Below, in pieces: positions 45,273 to 55,993 of a DNA stretch of 64,000 bases. The DNA is taken from NCBI GenBank assembly GCA_003255065.1, contig QAOA01008251.1, forward strand, positions 47,792 through 111,791, read 5' to 3'. The stretch comes from Cercis canadensis (lineage: Eukaryota > Streptophyta > Magnoliopsida > Fabales > Fabaceae). The notes under the pieces were generated by a model, which ran no database searches, had not been told where the DNA came from, and saw only the letters and a program-made list of their open reading frames with translations. Made by a program: the position numbers and the translations under genes. Numbering within the stretch: position 1 is the first letter of the stretch; each line of letters begins with the position of its first letter.

Positions 45273-46257
45273 AAAATAAAAATAGGTTATATCTTCTCAA
45301 CAAGTTTTATGTCAACTCTGTATCTCATGAAGACTAGTAAAATATAATAAATGTAAAACCCCTCATCTAAAATCCTAATCATCAAGCATTAATGAACTAT
45401 GATGATCTAATCCACTGCAAGTTGACTAAACATGTATCGCATAAATTTATTAAGCTAGGTAAGATTATAAATATGACGAGTTCTAAGCTCCTCTGTGCAG
45501 CGGATGAATACATAAAAAAGTTTTTTTTTTTTTTTTAAAAAAAAAGATAGAAATGAGATTACCTATAGTATATGGACATATATAATTTGCAATTTAGGAT
45601 TAAACATAATTAGATTACATGAGTATTTAAAGGTATTTTTAAAAAGATTGGAGTTTTGGGATAATTCTTATTTTTCTTATATTCTAATTAAACAATTTAA
45701 CTTTATTTATCTAATAATATAAACAATATATATAGTGAGGTTACACAACACACGGATGATCTCCTACAAAAAAAGAATAATAAATTCAGGTCTTAGATTT
45801 TAATTTAAGTTCTCTCAATATTGTCAATTATAGAATGTAACTCGTATATAAAAAATGGTTGAGTTGGGCTTACACAAAAGAACCAGGGACTAATGCAAAA
45901 TAATTAGATTATATTACCAAGACAGGGAATGATGACAAAAAATAAAAAAATAAAAGAAAGAAGGAGAAGACGATGACTGATTCAAAAGGAGGTCTCGTTG
46001 CATTGGAATTATAGATGTATTTAGCACTTCTAAGGATAAAACCCTGTGAGGCACTTAGGACACATTCTTGCTCCCACAACCGCGTGGAAGTTTCCACCAA
46101 TCCCAAACAAGCCAATTTTTCTCATTTCACTCGGAGAAAATACTCTGCCCCACCTCTTCTCCTATCTCTGCCTCTTCCTGAGGATTCATTAATGTATTTA
46201 ACTATTTATAGACCCCCATTCCAAATATGCAAACGGTAACTAGACACACCACAACTA

Positions 46258-47174
46258 ATGGAAGAGCTCCCACCTGGTTTTCGATTCTACCCGACAGAAG
46301 AAGAGCTAGTTGCCTTCTATCTACATCACAAGCTCCAAGGGCAAAGAGACGACATGAACAGAGTCATCCCAGCAATTGACATCTATAACGTAGAACCCTG
46401 GGACCTTCCAAGTACAATAAACTCTTTCATTCCTAACTCATGATTTTGATAATTTTTACACCCAAACGGGTTTGTTAAAATGGTTTAATTTTTTGAGCAG
46501 AACTTGCAGGAGAGCTGTGCCAGGGAGACACAGAGCAATGGTTTTTCTTTTCACCAAGACAAGAGAGAGAAGCCAGGGGAGGGAGACCCAACAGAACCAC
46601 AGCTAGTGGGTATTGGAAAGCCACAGGTTCACCTGGGTACGTTTACTCTTCTGATAACAGGGTCATTGGGGTGAAGAAAACCATGGTATTTTACAAAGGG
46701 AAAGCTCCAACTGGAAGGAAAACCAAATGGAAGATGAACGAGTACAGAGTTATTGAAGTCTCCAACAGCAACGCTCCCAAGGTATATATACATACAACTA
46801 TAAAAAAAGTTGAAAAAGTAGTAGCTCTTTTGCTTTATCTTTTACTTTTCATGATGACCCATTATGATAATTTGGCAAATATGGGTTTCGGTGTATAGCT
46901 GAGGCACGAATTCAGCTTGTGCCGGGTTTATGTGATATCGGGAAGCTTTCGAGCATTTGATCGACGCCCACTTCACGGGGAGAGAGGTGGTGCAGCTGCA
47001 ATTTCTCAGCAGGAAGCAGCGGCGGATAGATCAAGCTCATCTGAAACTTCCCTCTCAGGAGGGGACAATAGTACTGATCCCACACAAGCTGGGGAATCAA
47101 GTAGTATGAATTGGAATGTAAATGAAGGTGTAGGAGACCCACTATGGGAATGGGAACAACTAAATTGGCTCTAA
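46258..47174 (+). CDS. NAC090: NAC-domain transcription factor, NAC090-like
   Basis: Three exons, 46258-46411, 46501-46781 and 46899-47174, encode 236 residues. NAC proteins are plant DNA-binding factors of the nucleus. All five NAC subdomains are seen: [20 protein letters not shown] (A), [20 protein letters not shown] (B), [20 protein letters not shown] and [10 protein letters not shown] (C), [20 protein letters not shown] with [10 protein letters not shown] (D), and [20 protein letters not shown] (E). The C-terminus ends WEWEQLNWL, close to the DWEQLTWP end of Arabidopsis NAC090, a regulator linked to salicylic acid and senescence. Phases are 1 and 0 with GT-AG sites, and the two introns fall where NAC introns usually do. 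It is short for a NAC protein, as expected for this subgroup. The symbol is assigned by similarity from memory. Confidence 0.88.
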
Positions 47175-48667
47175 GTCAAGCCACGCTTGTTAGACCTCTT
47201 ACCCCTTTCCAGTGACCTCACTGGCCTTAATTTTAGGTGTAGTTGAAAGAGAGAGAGAGAGAGAGAGGTTGTTAAGAAGAGTTCAAATGCTTTCTCTTCA
47301 TGCTAGTAGTCAAATAGGGATATGTAACATAATCATCTTAGTTGTTTTGAATAGGGTGGATTTTACCAATAAAATAAGGTAGGACTGAAGGTCATGGGAA
47401 AAAGAAAGGAAGTCTTCTTTTCACGGATCATTGTCATTTAGCTACAAGAGTTGGAAGACAGCTTGTAGATGATAGTTCCATGTATTCAATTTCAAGGTAA
47501 AATAATTTTCTTTCAACCCCTTGCACTTGTCTAATACAATTCCACTTAACATGAAGGATCAACCCTTCTGCTTTGTGTTTAAAGTCATGTGTTACCATCT
47601 ACCGAGTGGCTAATCTCGCTCCACATTGAAAACTAAAATATTCAAATAATGTTTAAATTTGAGAAAATTATTGTTTGAATTTTTAAGTTAGCAAAAAAAA
47701 GTATTTCATTCAGATGAATTTTTATCAACTTGATAAACCAAACAATAATTGTCCCTTTAAATTTTGGTTTTGGAAGGCTAGCATTGTAATTTATGATTAT
47801 TTTAAAAGTTTCAAAATAGTATTTTTGACATCGATTTAATCACAATTTACTGCAAAAAATCATATTGAAAAAGAGCATTTTTTTAAAAAAATTATTTCAA
47901 AATAAATTTTCATAGTAAAGTCTTCAACTATATGAAACGGTATTTCTAAAATAATATTTTCCGTTTTTGACCTACAAAAAGCATCTCAATTTTCATGTCA
48001 TAAATTTTAGCCAATATTAAGAATTTCTAGTGAAAAGCAGATTTGAAAAAAATATTAAAATCATCTTATAGCGTAATTTGAATTTTTTTTTTATTCGTCA
48101 AAGCTAAAACCTATCCTTATCTTTAATTTTTCGTCATAATCCCAGTCCTCTCACAGTCTCACTAACTTGAATTCCAGTGTACGAAAACCTTTTAGCAAAA
48201 TTATCTTATAACATAATTTGAATTTTTTTTTTTATAGAAGAAGAATATCACTAAAAAGCTTCTTACTTTGTTTTGTTTGGGTGAGAATTAGTCGAGACTT
48301 TAGAACCGTAGTTTACGACTGACGCAGCATCCTACGACTCTACGATACAATCAACACAGCTCGTGCGTTCAGTGTCGTGCAAAGTGCAAACCTAACTCAA
48401 GAACTAAACCACCGTGGACTTACCGGTGCGACTGAAATCGGTAACCTTTCTTCTCCTTCTCCCGTGCTTTCCAGTTTTACCGTTTTGATTTCACCTAAAA
48501 TTAATACTGTTGAAGCAAACTGTAATATGTAATATGTATATATATATATATATAACAGCTCCCGAATTCAATTTTTCAGCAAAATTCTTCCTTCCATGAG
48601 ACCTCGAAGATCTAGCTAGAAAGGAGAAGAGAAAGGTCTCTTAGTCTTGTGGAACCACCAATTACCG
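47175..48667. other. Intergenic between NAC and VAMP714
   Basis: Contains the NAC 3' region with a (GA)n run (47247-47268), AT-rich sequence, and two similar 35-base stretches (about 48057 and 48196, sharing TAATTTGAATTTTTTTT). A (TA)n run lies near 48536-48553. The last 250 bases are the VAMP714 promoter and leader. No gene. Confidence 0.5.
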
Positions 48668-51374
48668 ATGGCGATTCTCTACGCTCTGGTGGCGAGAGGT
48701 AAGGTGGTTCTGGCGGAGTTCAGCGCCGTGACTGGAAATACAGGTGCCGTGGCTCGGCGGTTGCTGGAGAAGCTGCCGGCGGAGGCCGACTCCAGGCTTT
48801 GCTTCTCCCAAGATCGTTATATCTTTCACATACTCCGATCTGATGGCCTCACCTACCTCTGTATGGCCAACGACACCTTTGGAAGTGAGTTACTTCAATT
48901 CCTCCTAATGATGGTTGACTGTCTTTATTCCGTTTCCTGTTTCTGTTTATTCAGCTTATTCCAATTCGTTAACAGTGTAAAAGGTTATATTTGAATTCGA
49001 GTATGGTTATAATTCCTTTATATATAAGCATATTCACTATCCGTAGAAGTATAAGGTAGTGAGGATTTTGGTGGATATTAGGCTTTGGATTATAGGGTCT
49101 ACTGAACCAAGTATCAGTCACATTTCCTCCTTGGATGTGAAGCTTGTGATATACATAAACGAAATAGGGCTTGCTTCATAGCCTTTTATGGAAGCTCTTG
49201 TAGTCCAGAACTTCCTTAGTTTGGATAAAAAAAAATTTAAAAAGTTAAAAGGAACAAATGAAAACCACCGGCATTTCTTTACCGAAATCAAACAAAGCAA
49301 TAACTGAAGCCCGCAAGCTCGATGCCATTTCAATTCATTAGCTAAGAAATTTCGTTATAGTATATATAAATGTTCTTCAGAGTCCTCAGTGACTTCCACA
49401 GGAATTTAGTCTAGCCCTAACATAATCTTTCATAGCTAGTATAGCTGAAACTATAAATCTGTGACAAAGCCTTATGCTTCTCCCGCCATAAGTTTCACTA
49501 ATATTCTGATTCGATATACATTTTGTAGGACTCAACCTCTAATGAGGTTCATTGTCCTATGAGAGAAGGCAGTTTTCATATTTCCAAGTTGAAAAGCCAT
49601 GCCACTTTAGCGTTTTGCCTTTGCCTCAAAACTCTTATTTAGATTCTGTTTTTAATGGTTCTGCAATCAGTACTTTTTCCTTGAGAGACTTTCAGAATTG
49701 TTCAGGTTAATCACCAAAGCATTTTGAGCATCTGCTGGCTCAAGCATTTTGGTACTAATGATTAATGGCCTCAGCTCAAGCAATTCCATTAATACAAGTT
49801 ATGCGTGTAAAATAGCTTGGAAACACTTCTCATCTGAAGATCATTATAGAAACTTCCTTTCAATTAAATTCTGTTGAATAATATTTCTTTTTATGACATC
49901 TTCTACTTGCTTCTTTCTTCGGTAGCTTTAGGAAAATATTTAGCTGCCCTTTGGTTGCATGCTTATGGTTTAATGCCATATGAGCTGGCGTTCGGCATTA
50001 CATGCAATCCTATGAATTATTTAAACTAATTTTCTTCACGGATCTTATAGTGAATTTGGATTATACATTCATTCAGAAGCAGTTATTGTTCTGTTTTAAT
50101 CTTTGCTAGTGTTTATGATGTACCATTTTTGCTTGATCCAGGGAGAATTCCTTTTTCTTACTTGGAAGACATTCGAATGAGGTTTATGAAGAACTATAGC
50201 AGAGTGGCCAATTATGCACCTGCGTATGCAATGAATGATGAGTTTTCAAGAGTTTTGCATCAGCAAATGGAATTTTTTTCTAGTAATCCTAGCGCTGATG
50301 CCCTCAGTCGTGTGAGGGGTGAAGTTGGTGAGGCAAGTACATTTCAGGCCAAGCTTTTTTTTTTTTTTTTTTTCCCTTTCTCTTGTCTTTCCCATCTATC
50401 TTCACCATGTTATTTATGTGGTACAATGATAGAATGTGTTCTAACAAGCTAATCAAGTTGCATGATATCATAGTGAACTTGTGCTCCAGTTTATTTACTG
50501 TGTAATTACTATTTTCTGTTGCTAAATTCCTCCCTCTACTCCCCTCTTGTTTTAAGTCTAGACTGCAATAGACAGATAATTTAAATTTTAACATTAAAAT
50601 CTGGCTTCAATATGTTTGCTTTTAATCCTCAGTTTGTACTTTGGCCAAAATGGCTCTGTATGAGTTTATACAGGATTTTTTCTTTAATAAAACCATGGTA
50701 GGCTAAGTAGAGGTGGCACACTTCTTGCCTTAAATGCTTCCACGGCTTATTAAGGAGCATAGTTCTTAGTAGGCTAAGCTGTTGAGCTTTCTTCCTAGAA
50801 ATCATTATTCATATGCTTCTAAACATGTTGCTGAAGAGCCTGTTGGATTTTGAGACATGTTTCTCAATCTTTTGCTATGACTGTTGAAGTCCCGTTGCTC
50901 TTTTTTAGTGGTCATTTGAACTTTTAACCTGTGATACAGATACGCACTATCATGGTGGAAAATATTGAGAAAATATTGGAGAGGGGTGACCGGATTGAGC
51001 TTCTTGTTGATAAAACAGCAACCATGCAAGACAGTGCCTTTCACTTTAGGAAACAGTCTAAACGCCTTAGAAGAGCTCTTTGGATGAAAAATTTTAAACT
51101 CTTGTAAGTAATTTTTGCTTTCATATGCTTCTTTGAACTTCAAATCTAACGAATATATACATTTGTGGAAATATATTTTTTAGATTATGGAATGCCTGAA
51201 ATTGTTAGTTGGGAATATAGTCTAAGGGCATTTCTACTTATATTGTTGCCTTAACCTTACCTTTTTTTGGTCTTAATTGACAGGGCGCTATTGACGTTCT
51301 TGATTGTTCTATTTCTTTACTTTATAATTGCTGCTTGTTGCGGAGGCATCACTCTGCCCTCCTGCAGATCCTGA
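48668..51374 (+). CDS. VAMP714: R-SNARE VAMP714 (longin-domain synaptobrevin)
   Basis: Four exons, 48668-48884, 50142-50332, 50940-51103 and 51284-51374, encode 220 residues. VAMP714 is a longin R-SNARE of Golgi/vacuolar and plasma-membrane traffic, linked to PIN transporter delivery in Arabidopsis. Residues 1-120 form the longin domain (MAILYALVARGKVVLAEFSA, LCFSQDRYIFHILRSDGL, YLEDIRMRFMKNY). The SNARE motif follows (RGEVGEIRTIMVENIEKILE, RGDRIELLVDKTATMQDSAF) with the central R of the zero layer, then a Trp/Lys-rich junction and a C-terminal anchor (LALLTFLIVLFLYFIIAACC) ending LPSCRS. Exon phases are 1, 0 and 2. Intron 2 has a GC donor (AG|GCAAGT at 50331-50338), needed to keep the frame; the nearby GTGAGG would shift it. 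The product matches VAMP714 along its whole length. Confidence 0.93.
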
Positions 51375-52261
51375 TTGGAACTGTTGCTATCTATATATGT
51401 TGAAGGGGATTTCATCATTCCAGCTTCAAATTCACGAATTCAGCGGGAGAAATAATTTTATATATCTTCTTTGCTTTTTACGTTCTTGGTACGGTATTAT
51501 ACGTTACATGCGAGGGCCTGATATGATGAGGTCACAAGGTACTCTTTTATGATTAAGGGGCTTCCTTCTGTAAATGTCTGGATTTTTGGCATATATTTCA
51601 TTATCTAGATTTTAATGCATTTTCTTTTTTAATTTCATGTAAAGTATTAAGTATGGAAAATTCTTTTTTCCCCAATTTGTTGTTTATTTTATGTGCTGAA
51701 TTAAGAATTAGGATATGTTTGGTAGGAGAGTAAAAGGAGTAAAATTTATTTATTTTTTAAATATATTTAGTTATAAAAATAAATTGAGGGAAACTAGTCA
51801 GGAAAGTTATAGAAGGAGAAACATTTTGAACCCTTTTCACCAATTTTCATCTTCTCAAACTCTCTTTCCTTATTTTTCTTTTTATCTCTTTAAATTATTA
51901 AGCAAATTACACATAATTAAAGAGTAATGTTTACATTTATTGTTACTCCTTAAAAAAAAAAAAATACTCAACCATGCGTGATAATGATTTCAATATATAA
52001 TTTTTCGCAGAAGCAGGGATTCAGGTCCATCCTCTAATCCTTGCATTCATAGTGACGTGAAACCTCTTTCGCTTCCTGTAGACCGAAATTTTTTCCGCAA
52101 AAGAGATCTATCTTCTGTTGGATTTTGGAAATATAAAACATGTTCGCCGCTGTTGGTGCAAATGGAGTCGCAGTCACCTTCACATGCATGCCTAATCCAA
52201 AGCAAATGGTTGCTACAAACAGAATGAAAGAAAACAATAACGTGTTATGCTACGCCTCTAA

Positions 52262-52439
52262 GTTATATTTTAGTTTTTTTTTTCTACATAGTTTTAATTA
52301 TATATTGTATTAATTTAATATAATTCATATAATTTAAATTTTATTAAATTTACTTAAATTTTTTCAATATAATTTAAATTATATAAATTGTATTGATATA
52401 ATATATAACTAAAATTGTGTAGAAAATTAAAGATATAAC
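52262..52439. mobile_element. Small foldback MITE, about 180 bp
   Basis: The halves starting GTTATATTTTAG and ending in AGATATAAC are near reverse complements, almost fully palindromic and very AT-rich. No coding sequence; no target duplication confirmed. Confidence 0.6.
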
Positions 52440-52489
52440 ATCCTTAGCATATAATCACAGCTCATCTGGCAGGAAGTCCCTACCTAGTA

Positions 52490-52497
52490 AGGAGTGC
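52490..52497. repeat. Target duplication of the hAT-type element, left copy
   Basis: AGGAGTGC directly precedes the element; the same eight bases follow it at 54018-54025. Eight bases is the hAT superfamily hallmark. Confidence 0.9.
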
Positions 52498-54017
52498 TAG
52501 GGGTGTAACCGATTCGGTTCGGCCTGATTTTTATTTTAAACCGGGATTGGACTGGCTAGAAGAAATTTGGTTCGGTTCGATTCGATTTTTTAGAATTTTT
52601 TCAGCAAAACCAAGTCAAACCAAACTAATTCGGTTCAGTCGGTTTTCTCGGTTTCCAGGCTTAAAGGTATGGCGACATGGGTAGCTGTCAAAATTATTAA
52701 GAATGGCGAGGATTTCTTTTTCGTATGAGCAAAAAAAAGAAACCTGGACTAAGTTCCTTTCCTTCCTTCAAACAAGGTTACAAGTATTTGATTTTCTGGT
52801 GCTGAGGAAATTAAATAATATGATATAATAACGATTATCCATTAAACAAATGGGTAGGGTGATATCATTAGATTCATGAATCATTACTGAAAATAATTAA
52901 GAAATTGAAAGCAAAGCCATCACATGCACCAGCCAACAGATTGGTAACTGATTAGCAGTGGAATTGACCTATCACACCATCCCGCAGCCTCAATTAATTA
53001 AAGACAACACTTGACAATTTAACACTTACTAGTATTTGCATCCCTTACAAACAGCCATGAAGACGAAACAAGCAGTAAGAAGATGAGAAATGATAACTAA
53101 GAGAAAATTTAGAGAGTAAAATCAATTTCATGGGTTTCTGAAACAAAAAGAACCCGTATGTTGAAAGACAAAAATTTACCATCAGATAAAATTAACCCAT
53201 ACCACAGAAAATTTGTCTGTGGGAAGAGAAAGATTTCTGGGTCATCTAAAAAATTAACAAAAGTCAAACAAACAAAAAAAACTTGAAGAATGCAGATCTC
53301 CCAGTATTTAGAACAAGCTGAAGACAAATCCCACTACAATACACAACACCAACCACTGTTCTACAGAAAATCCTTGTGGGATCAGGAATTTTGAGTCCGA
53401 AACACCATTGTCCCTGTGCCTACTAGTGGGAAGGGTTGAAGCCATGAACTTTCTGATGGGTAACACTACGATTTGCATGAGAATAGCAGAGATGGTGAAG
53501 GGCTGCGTGCGGAACGTGAAGAAGGTATTGAGGAAGATGAGGAGCACGCAAGAGGTTAAACCCAGAAACCATGACCAAAAAGTCATCACTGGATGATTCT
53601 TCGACGCCATTGCCTTCAACAGAGAGGGAGATACTAAGAGAGGGCTTCAATGAAATCGAAGAGACCGAGACTCAACAAAGAGGGCTTCAACAGAGAGGGA
53701 TTTCAGTGAGGAAGAATAAGATAGGATAAAGGAGAGTTAGGGATTTGAAGAGAAGAGACCGAGAGAAGAGGAGGAGACGTATGCAGTATGCCCTTTGGAA
53801 ATTCATCAAAACGACATAGTATTTGAAGATTTGGTTCGGTTCGATTCAATTTAAGCTCAATTTTTTTCACTGAAACTGAAAACCGAATCAGCTCTCTCAA
53901 TTTTTTAGAAAATCAAACCGAAAATCAGACCAACTCTCTCGGTTTGACTCGATTTGCCTCCGATCTGATTCGGTTCAATCGGTTTGACCGGTTTTTCAAT
54001 TTTGCCTTACACCCCTA
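52498..54017. mobile_element. Complete non-autonomous hAT-type element carrying a gene fragment
   Basis: The ends are perfect 11-base inverted repeats, TAGGGGTGTAA left and TTACACCCCTA right, flanked by a perfect 8-base duplication AGGAGTGC (52490-52497, 54018-54025). Both subterminal regions are rich in GGTTCGGTT and ACCGAACC words, as in plant hAT-type non-autonomous families. No transposase is encoded. The middle holds a 303-base open frame similar to an oligopeptide transporter (separate entry) after a CT-rich leader-like region with repeated TGTTGAAG words. This is the structure of a Pack-type transposon that has picked up host gene pieces. A related end lies at 29753. Confidence 0.85.
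53308..53610 (-). pseudogene. Captured oligopeptide transporter (OPT) fragment inside the hAT element
   Basis: OPT proteins are plasma-membrane peptide or metal-chelate transporters of about 700 residues. The 100-residue open frame begins at the ATG at 53610. Residues 5-60 read NHPVMTFWSWFLGLTSCVLL, IFLNTFFTFRTQPFTISAIL and MQIVVLPIRKFMASTLPT. This matches the first membrane region of plant OPTs (TFR-W-LG-SCVLL-F-N-FF-YRT-PLTIS). The remaining 35 residues do not look like OPT and end in another hydrophobic segment. Changes at conserved sites (R to W after TF, G to R after LPI) suggest no transport function. Whether the frame is translated is unknown. It lies wholly inside a transposon, so it is a captured fragment and not a host locus. 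Confidence 0.7.
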
Positions 54018-54025
54018 AGGAGTGC
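54018..54025. repeat. Target duplication of the hAT-type element, right copy
   Basis: AGGAGTGC, identical to 52490-52497. Confidence 0.9.
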
Positions 54026-54496
54026 ATAAAAGAATTAAAACAAGGAGAGGTAAGTAAGCAATGCTTAGTAAATAGTAAGCAGCCAACAGTGCTTACAGTG
54101 CAGGAGCAAACCCCATTTTCTGTTTGGTTGATTTGTCCTGCATGCAAAGAATTAAGAATAATGGACCCCACAATAAATAATCTGGCCATAAAGCTCTTCT
54201 TATAACACCAATATCTGATAATTAGCAATTTTTTTACTAAATTTGAAGTCCATCCCATTCATAGTGTATGACATATTGGTGAGTGATGTGCAATAGAAGA
54301 AATGAATTTATTGGGCCACGAGTGAGTCCTTTTTTAAAACTTGCGCCAAAAACAGGTAGGAGGGTATCTTATTGGGGGTTTACTTTATGATTCCTCTTTG
54401 TCTGTATCTCTCTGCCTAACTTTTCTAACTATTTATGGCAAATCCACTTCCTCCTTCCTGTTTAGCTTCTTCCATCACTTGCTCACTTTCACAAAA

Positions 54497-55993
54497 ATGG
54501 GAACCAGATTTATGTTATTTTCCCCACCGCCTCCTACTCAAACTCACCAAATCTTCCACTCAGTCACACCTTCTTTCCCCTTCTCAAAAACCCATTACAA
54601 AAGAAAGATCCCAGGTAGGATACACAGCAGCAACACCAGAAAATTTGGCAATTTCCTTGACTTGAAGCCAGAGCAGGGCCCAGAATTTTTGGATTTCGAT
54701 GATCTTCCATGGTTTCAACCACACGATCGTTCTCGTTTTGACGTGATCATCATAGGTACTGGACCAGCGGGTCTCCGTCTCGCAGAGCAAGTGTCCGGTT
54801 ATGGAATTAAGGTTTGTTGTGTTGATCCCAATCCACTTTCTATGTGGCCTAATAACTATGGTGTCTGGGTTGATGAGTTTGAGAGTTTGGGGCTTGAGAA
54901 TTGCTTGGATAAAACATGGCCTATGGCTAGCGTTTATATTAACGATAGCAAGATCAAGTTTTTGAACCGTCCTTATGGTCGGGTTTGTAGGAAGAAACTG
55001 AAAAATAAATTAATTGAAGGGTGCGTCTCGAATGGAGTTAGATTTTATAAGGCAAAGGTATGGCAAATTGAACACAAGGAGTTTGAGTCTTCAATTTTGT
55101 GTGATGATGGAAATGAACTCAAAGGAAGCTTAATTGTTGATGCAAGTGGGTTTGCTAGTACTTTCGTAGAGTATGATAAATCCAGAAACCACGGCTATCA
55201 GATTGCTCATGGGATTTTAGCTGAAGTGAATGGTCACCCTTTTGATTTGGATAAGATGCTTCTCATGGATTGGAGAGATTCACATCTGGGCAATGAGCCT
55301 TATCTACGAGTTAGCAATTCCAAATTTCCAACTTTCCTGTATGCAATGCCATTTAATTCTAACTTGATATTCCTTGAAGAAACTTCCCTTGTTAGTAGGC
55401 CTGTGTTGCCTTACATGGAGGTAAAGAGAAGGATGGTTGCAAGGTTAAGGCACTTAGGTATTAGAGTAAACAGGATATTGGAGCATGAGAAGTGCTTGAT
55501 TCCAATGGGAGGACCTCTCCCTCGGATACCCCAAAGTGTGATGGCCATTGGTGGAACTTCTGGGGTTGTCCACCCTTCAACTGGCTACATGGTGGCTCGA
55601 ACAATGGCTCTTACCCCGTTTGTGGCTGCTGCCATTGCTGAGTGTCTAGGCTGCAACAGAATGATCAGGGGGAAACAGCTTTATGCTAAAGTTTGGAATA
55701 GTCTGTGGCCAACTGAGAGGAGATTCACCAGGGAATTCTATTCTTTTGGAATGGAGACCCTGTTGAAACTTGATTTGAAGGGAACCAGGCGTTTCTTTGA
55801 TGCATTTTTTGACTTGGAACCTTATTACTGGCAAGGCTTCCTCTCCTCAAGGTTGTCCCTAATGGAGCTCGCTCGGCTAAGCTTATCTCTGTTTGGACAT
55901 GCTTCAAATCCCTCCAGGTTTGACATTATCACAAAATGTCCTGCACCTTTGGCTCAAATGATGGGCAATCTAGCTTTGGAATCCATTGGATAA
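54497..55993 (+). CDS. Lycopene beta-cyclase, CYC-B/CCS/NSY type
   Basis: A single-exon gene for 498 residues, exactly the usual length of tomato CYC-B and pepper capsanthin-capsorubin synthase. These plastid enzymes turn lycopene into beta-carotene, and some members act on epoxy-carotenoids. Residues 1-45 form a Ser/Pro/Lys-rich plastid transit peptide. The FAD-binding dinucleotide motif follows (FDVIIIGTGPAGLRLAEQVS, about residues 80-100), then VDPNPLSMWPNNYGVWVDEF, DASGFAS, MDWRDSHL, FLEETSLVSRPVLP (the FLEET motif), IPMGGPLP and VHPSTGYMVARTM. The C-terminus reads KLDLKGTRRFFDAFFDLEPY and LSLFGHASNPSR, typical of the chromoplast-type branch. The ATG at 54497 is chosen over an upstream in-frame start at 54341 because it gives the family length. 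The gene is intronless, as usual for the family. Which of the three activities it has cannot be told from sequence alone. Confidence 0.92.
   Translation: MGTRFMLFSPPPPTQTHQIFHSVTPSFPFSKTHYKRKIPGRIHSSNTRKFGNFLDLKPEQGPEFLDFDDLPWFQPHDRSRFDVIIIGTGPAGLRLAEQVSGYGIKVCCVDPNPLSMWPNNYGVWVDEFESLGLENCLDKTWPMASVYINDSKIKFLNRPYGRVCRKKLKNKLIEGCVSNGVRFYKAKVWQIEHKEFESSILCDDGNELKGSLIVDASGFASTFVEYDKSRNHGYQIAHGILAEVNGHPFDLDKMLLMDWRDSHLGNEPYLRVSNSKFPTFLYAMPFNSNLIFLEETSLVSRPVLPYMEVKRRMVARLRHLGIRVNRILEHEKCLIPMGGPLPRIPQSVMAIGGTSGVVHPSTGYMVARTMALTPFVAAAIAECLGCNRMIRGKQLYAKVWNSLWPTERRFTREFYSFGMETLLKLDLKGTRRFFDAFFDLEPYYWQGFLSSRLSLMELARLSLSLFGHASNPSRFDIITKCPAPLAQMMGNLALESIG

Larger units (their letters stand above)
41278..46257. 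other. Gene-poor region with two foldback elements
   Basis: No intact gene. It holds an inverted-repeat element (41696-42660), a MITE (44784-45272), a poly-C run (41853-41881), an AT microsatellite (about 42350-42382) and one exon-like relic (43909-44030). The last 60 bases include the TATA-like CTATTTATAG of the NAC promoter. Confidence 0.5.
51375..52497. other. 3' side of VAMP714 and spacer with a small foldback
   Basis: 3' UTR-like sequence followed by AT-rich DNA containing the foldback at 52262-52439. No gene. Confidence 0.5.

Noticed and set aside
50328-50333. GTGAGG as the exon 2 donor of VAMP714
   Set aside because: It gives a frame shift relative to exon 3, while the GC donor keeps the exact family sequence.
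54341-54496. An N-terminal extension of the lycopene cyclase
   Set aside because: The extra 52 residues are hydrophobic and unlike plastid cyclases; the ATG at 54497 gives the standard 498 residues.
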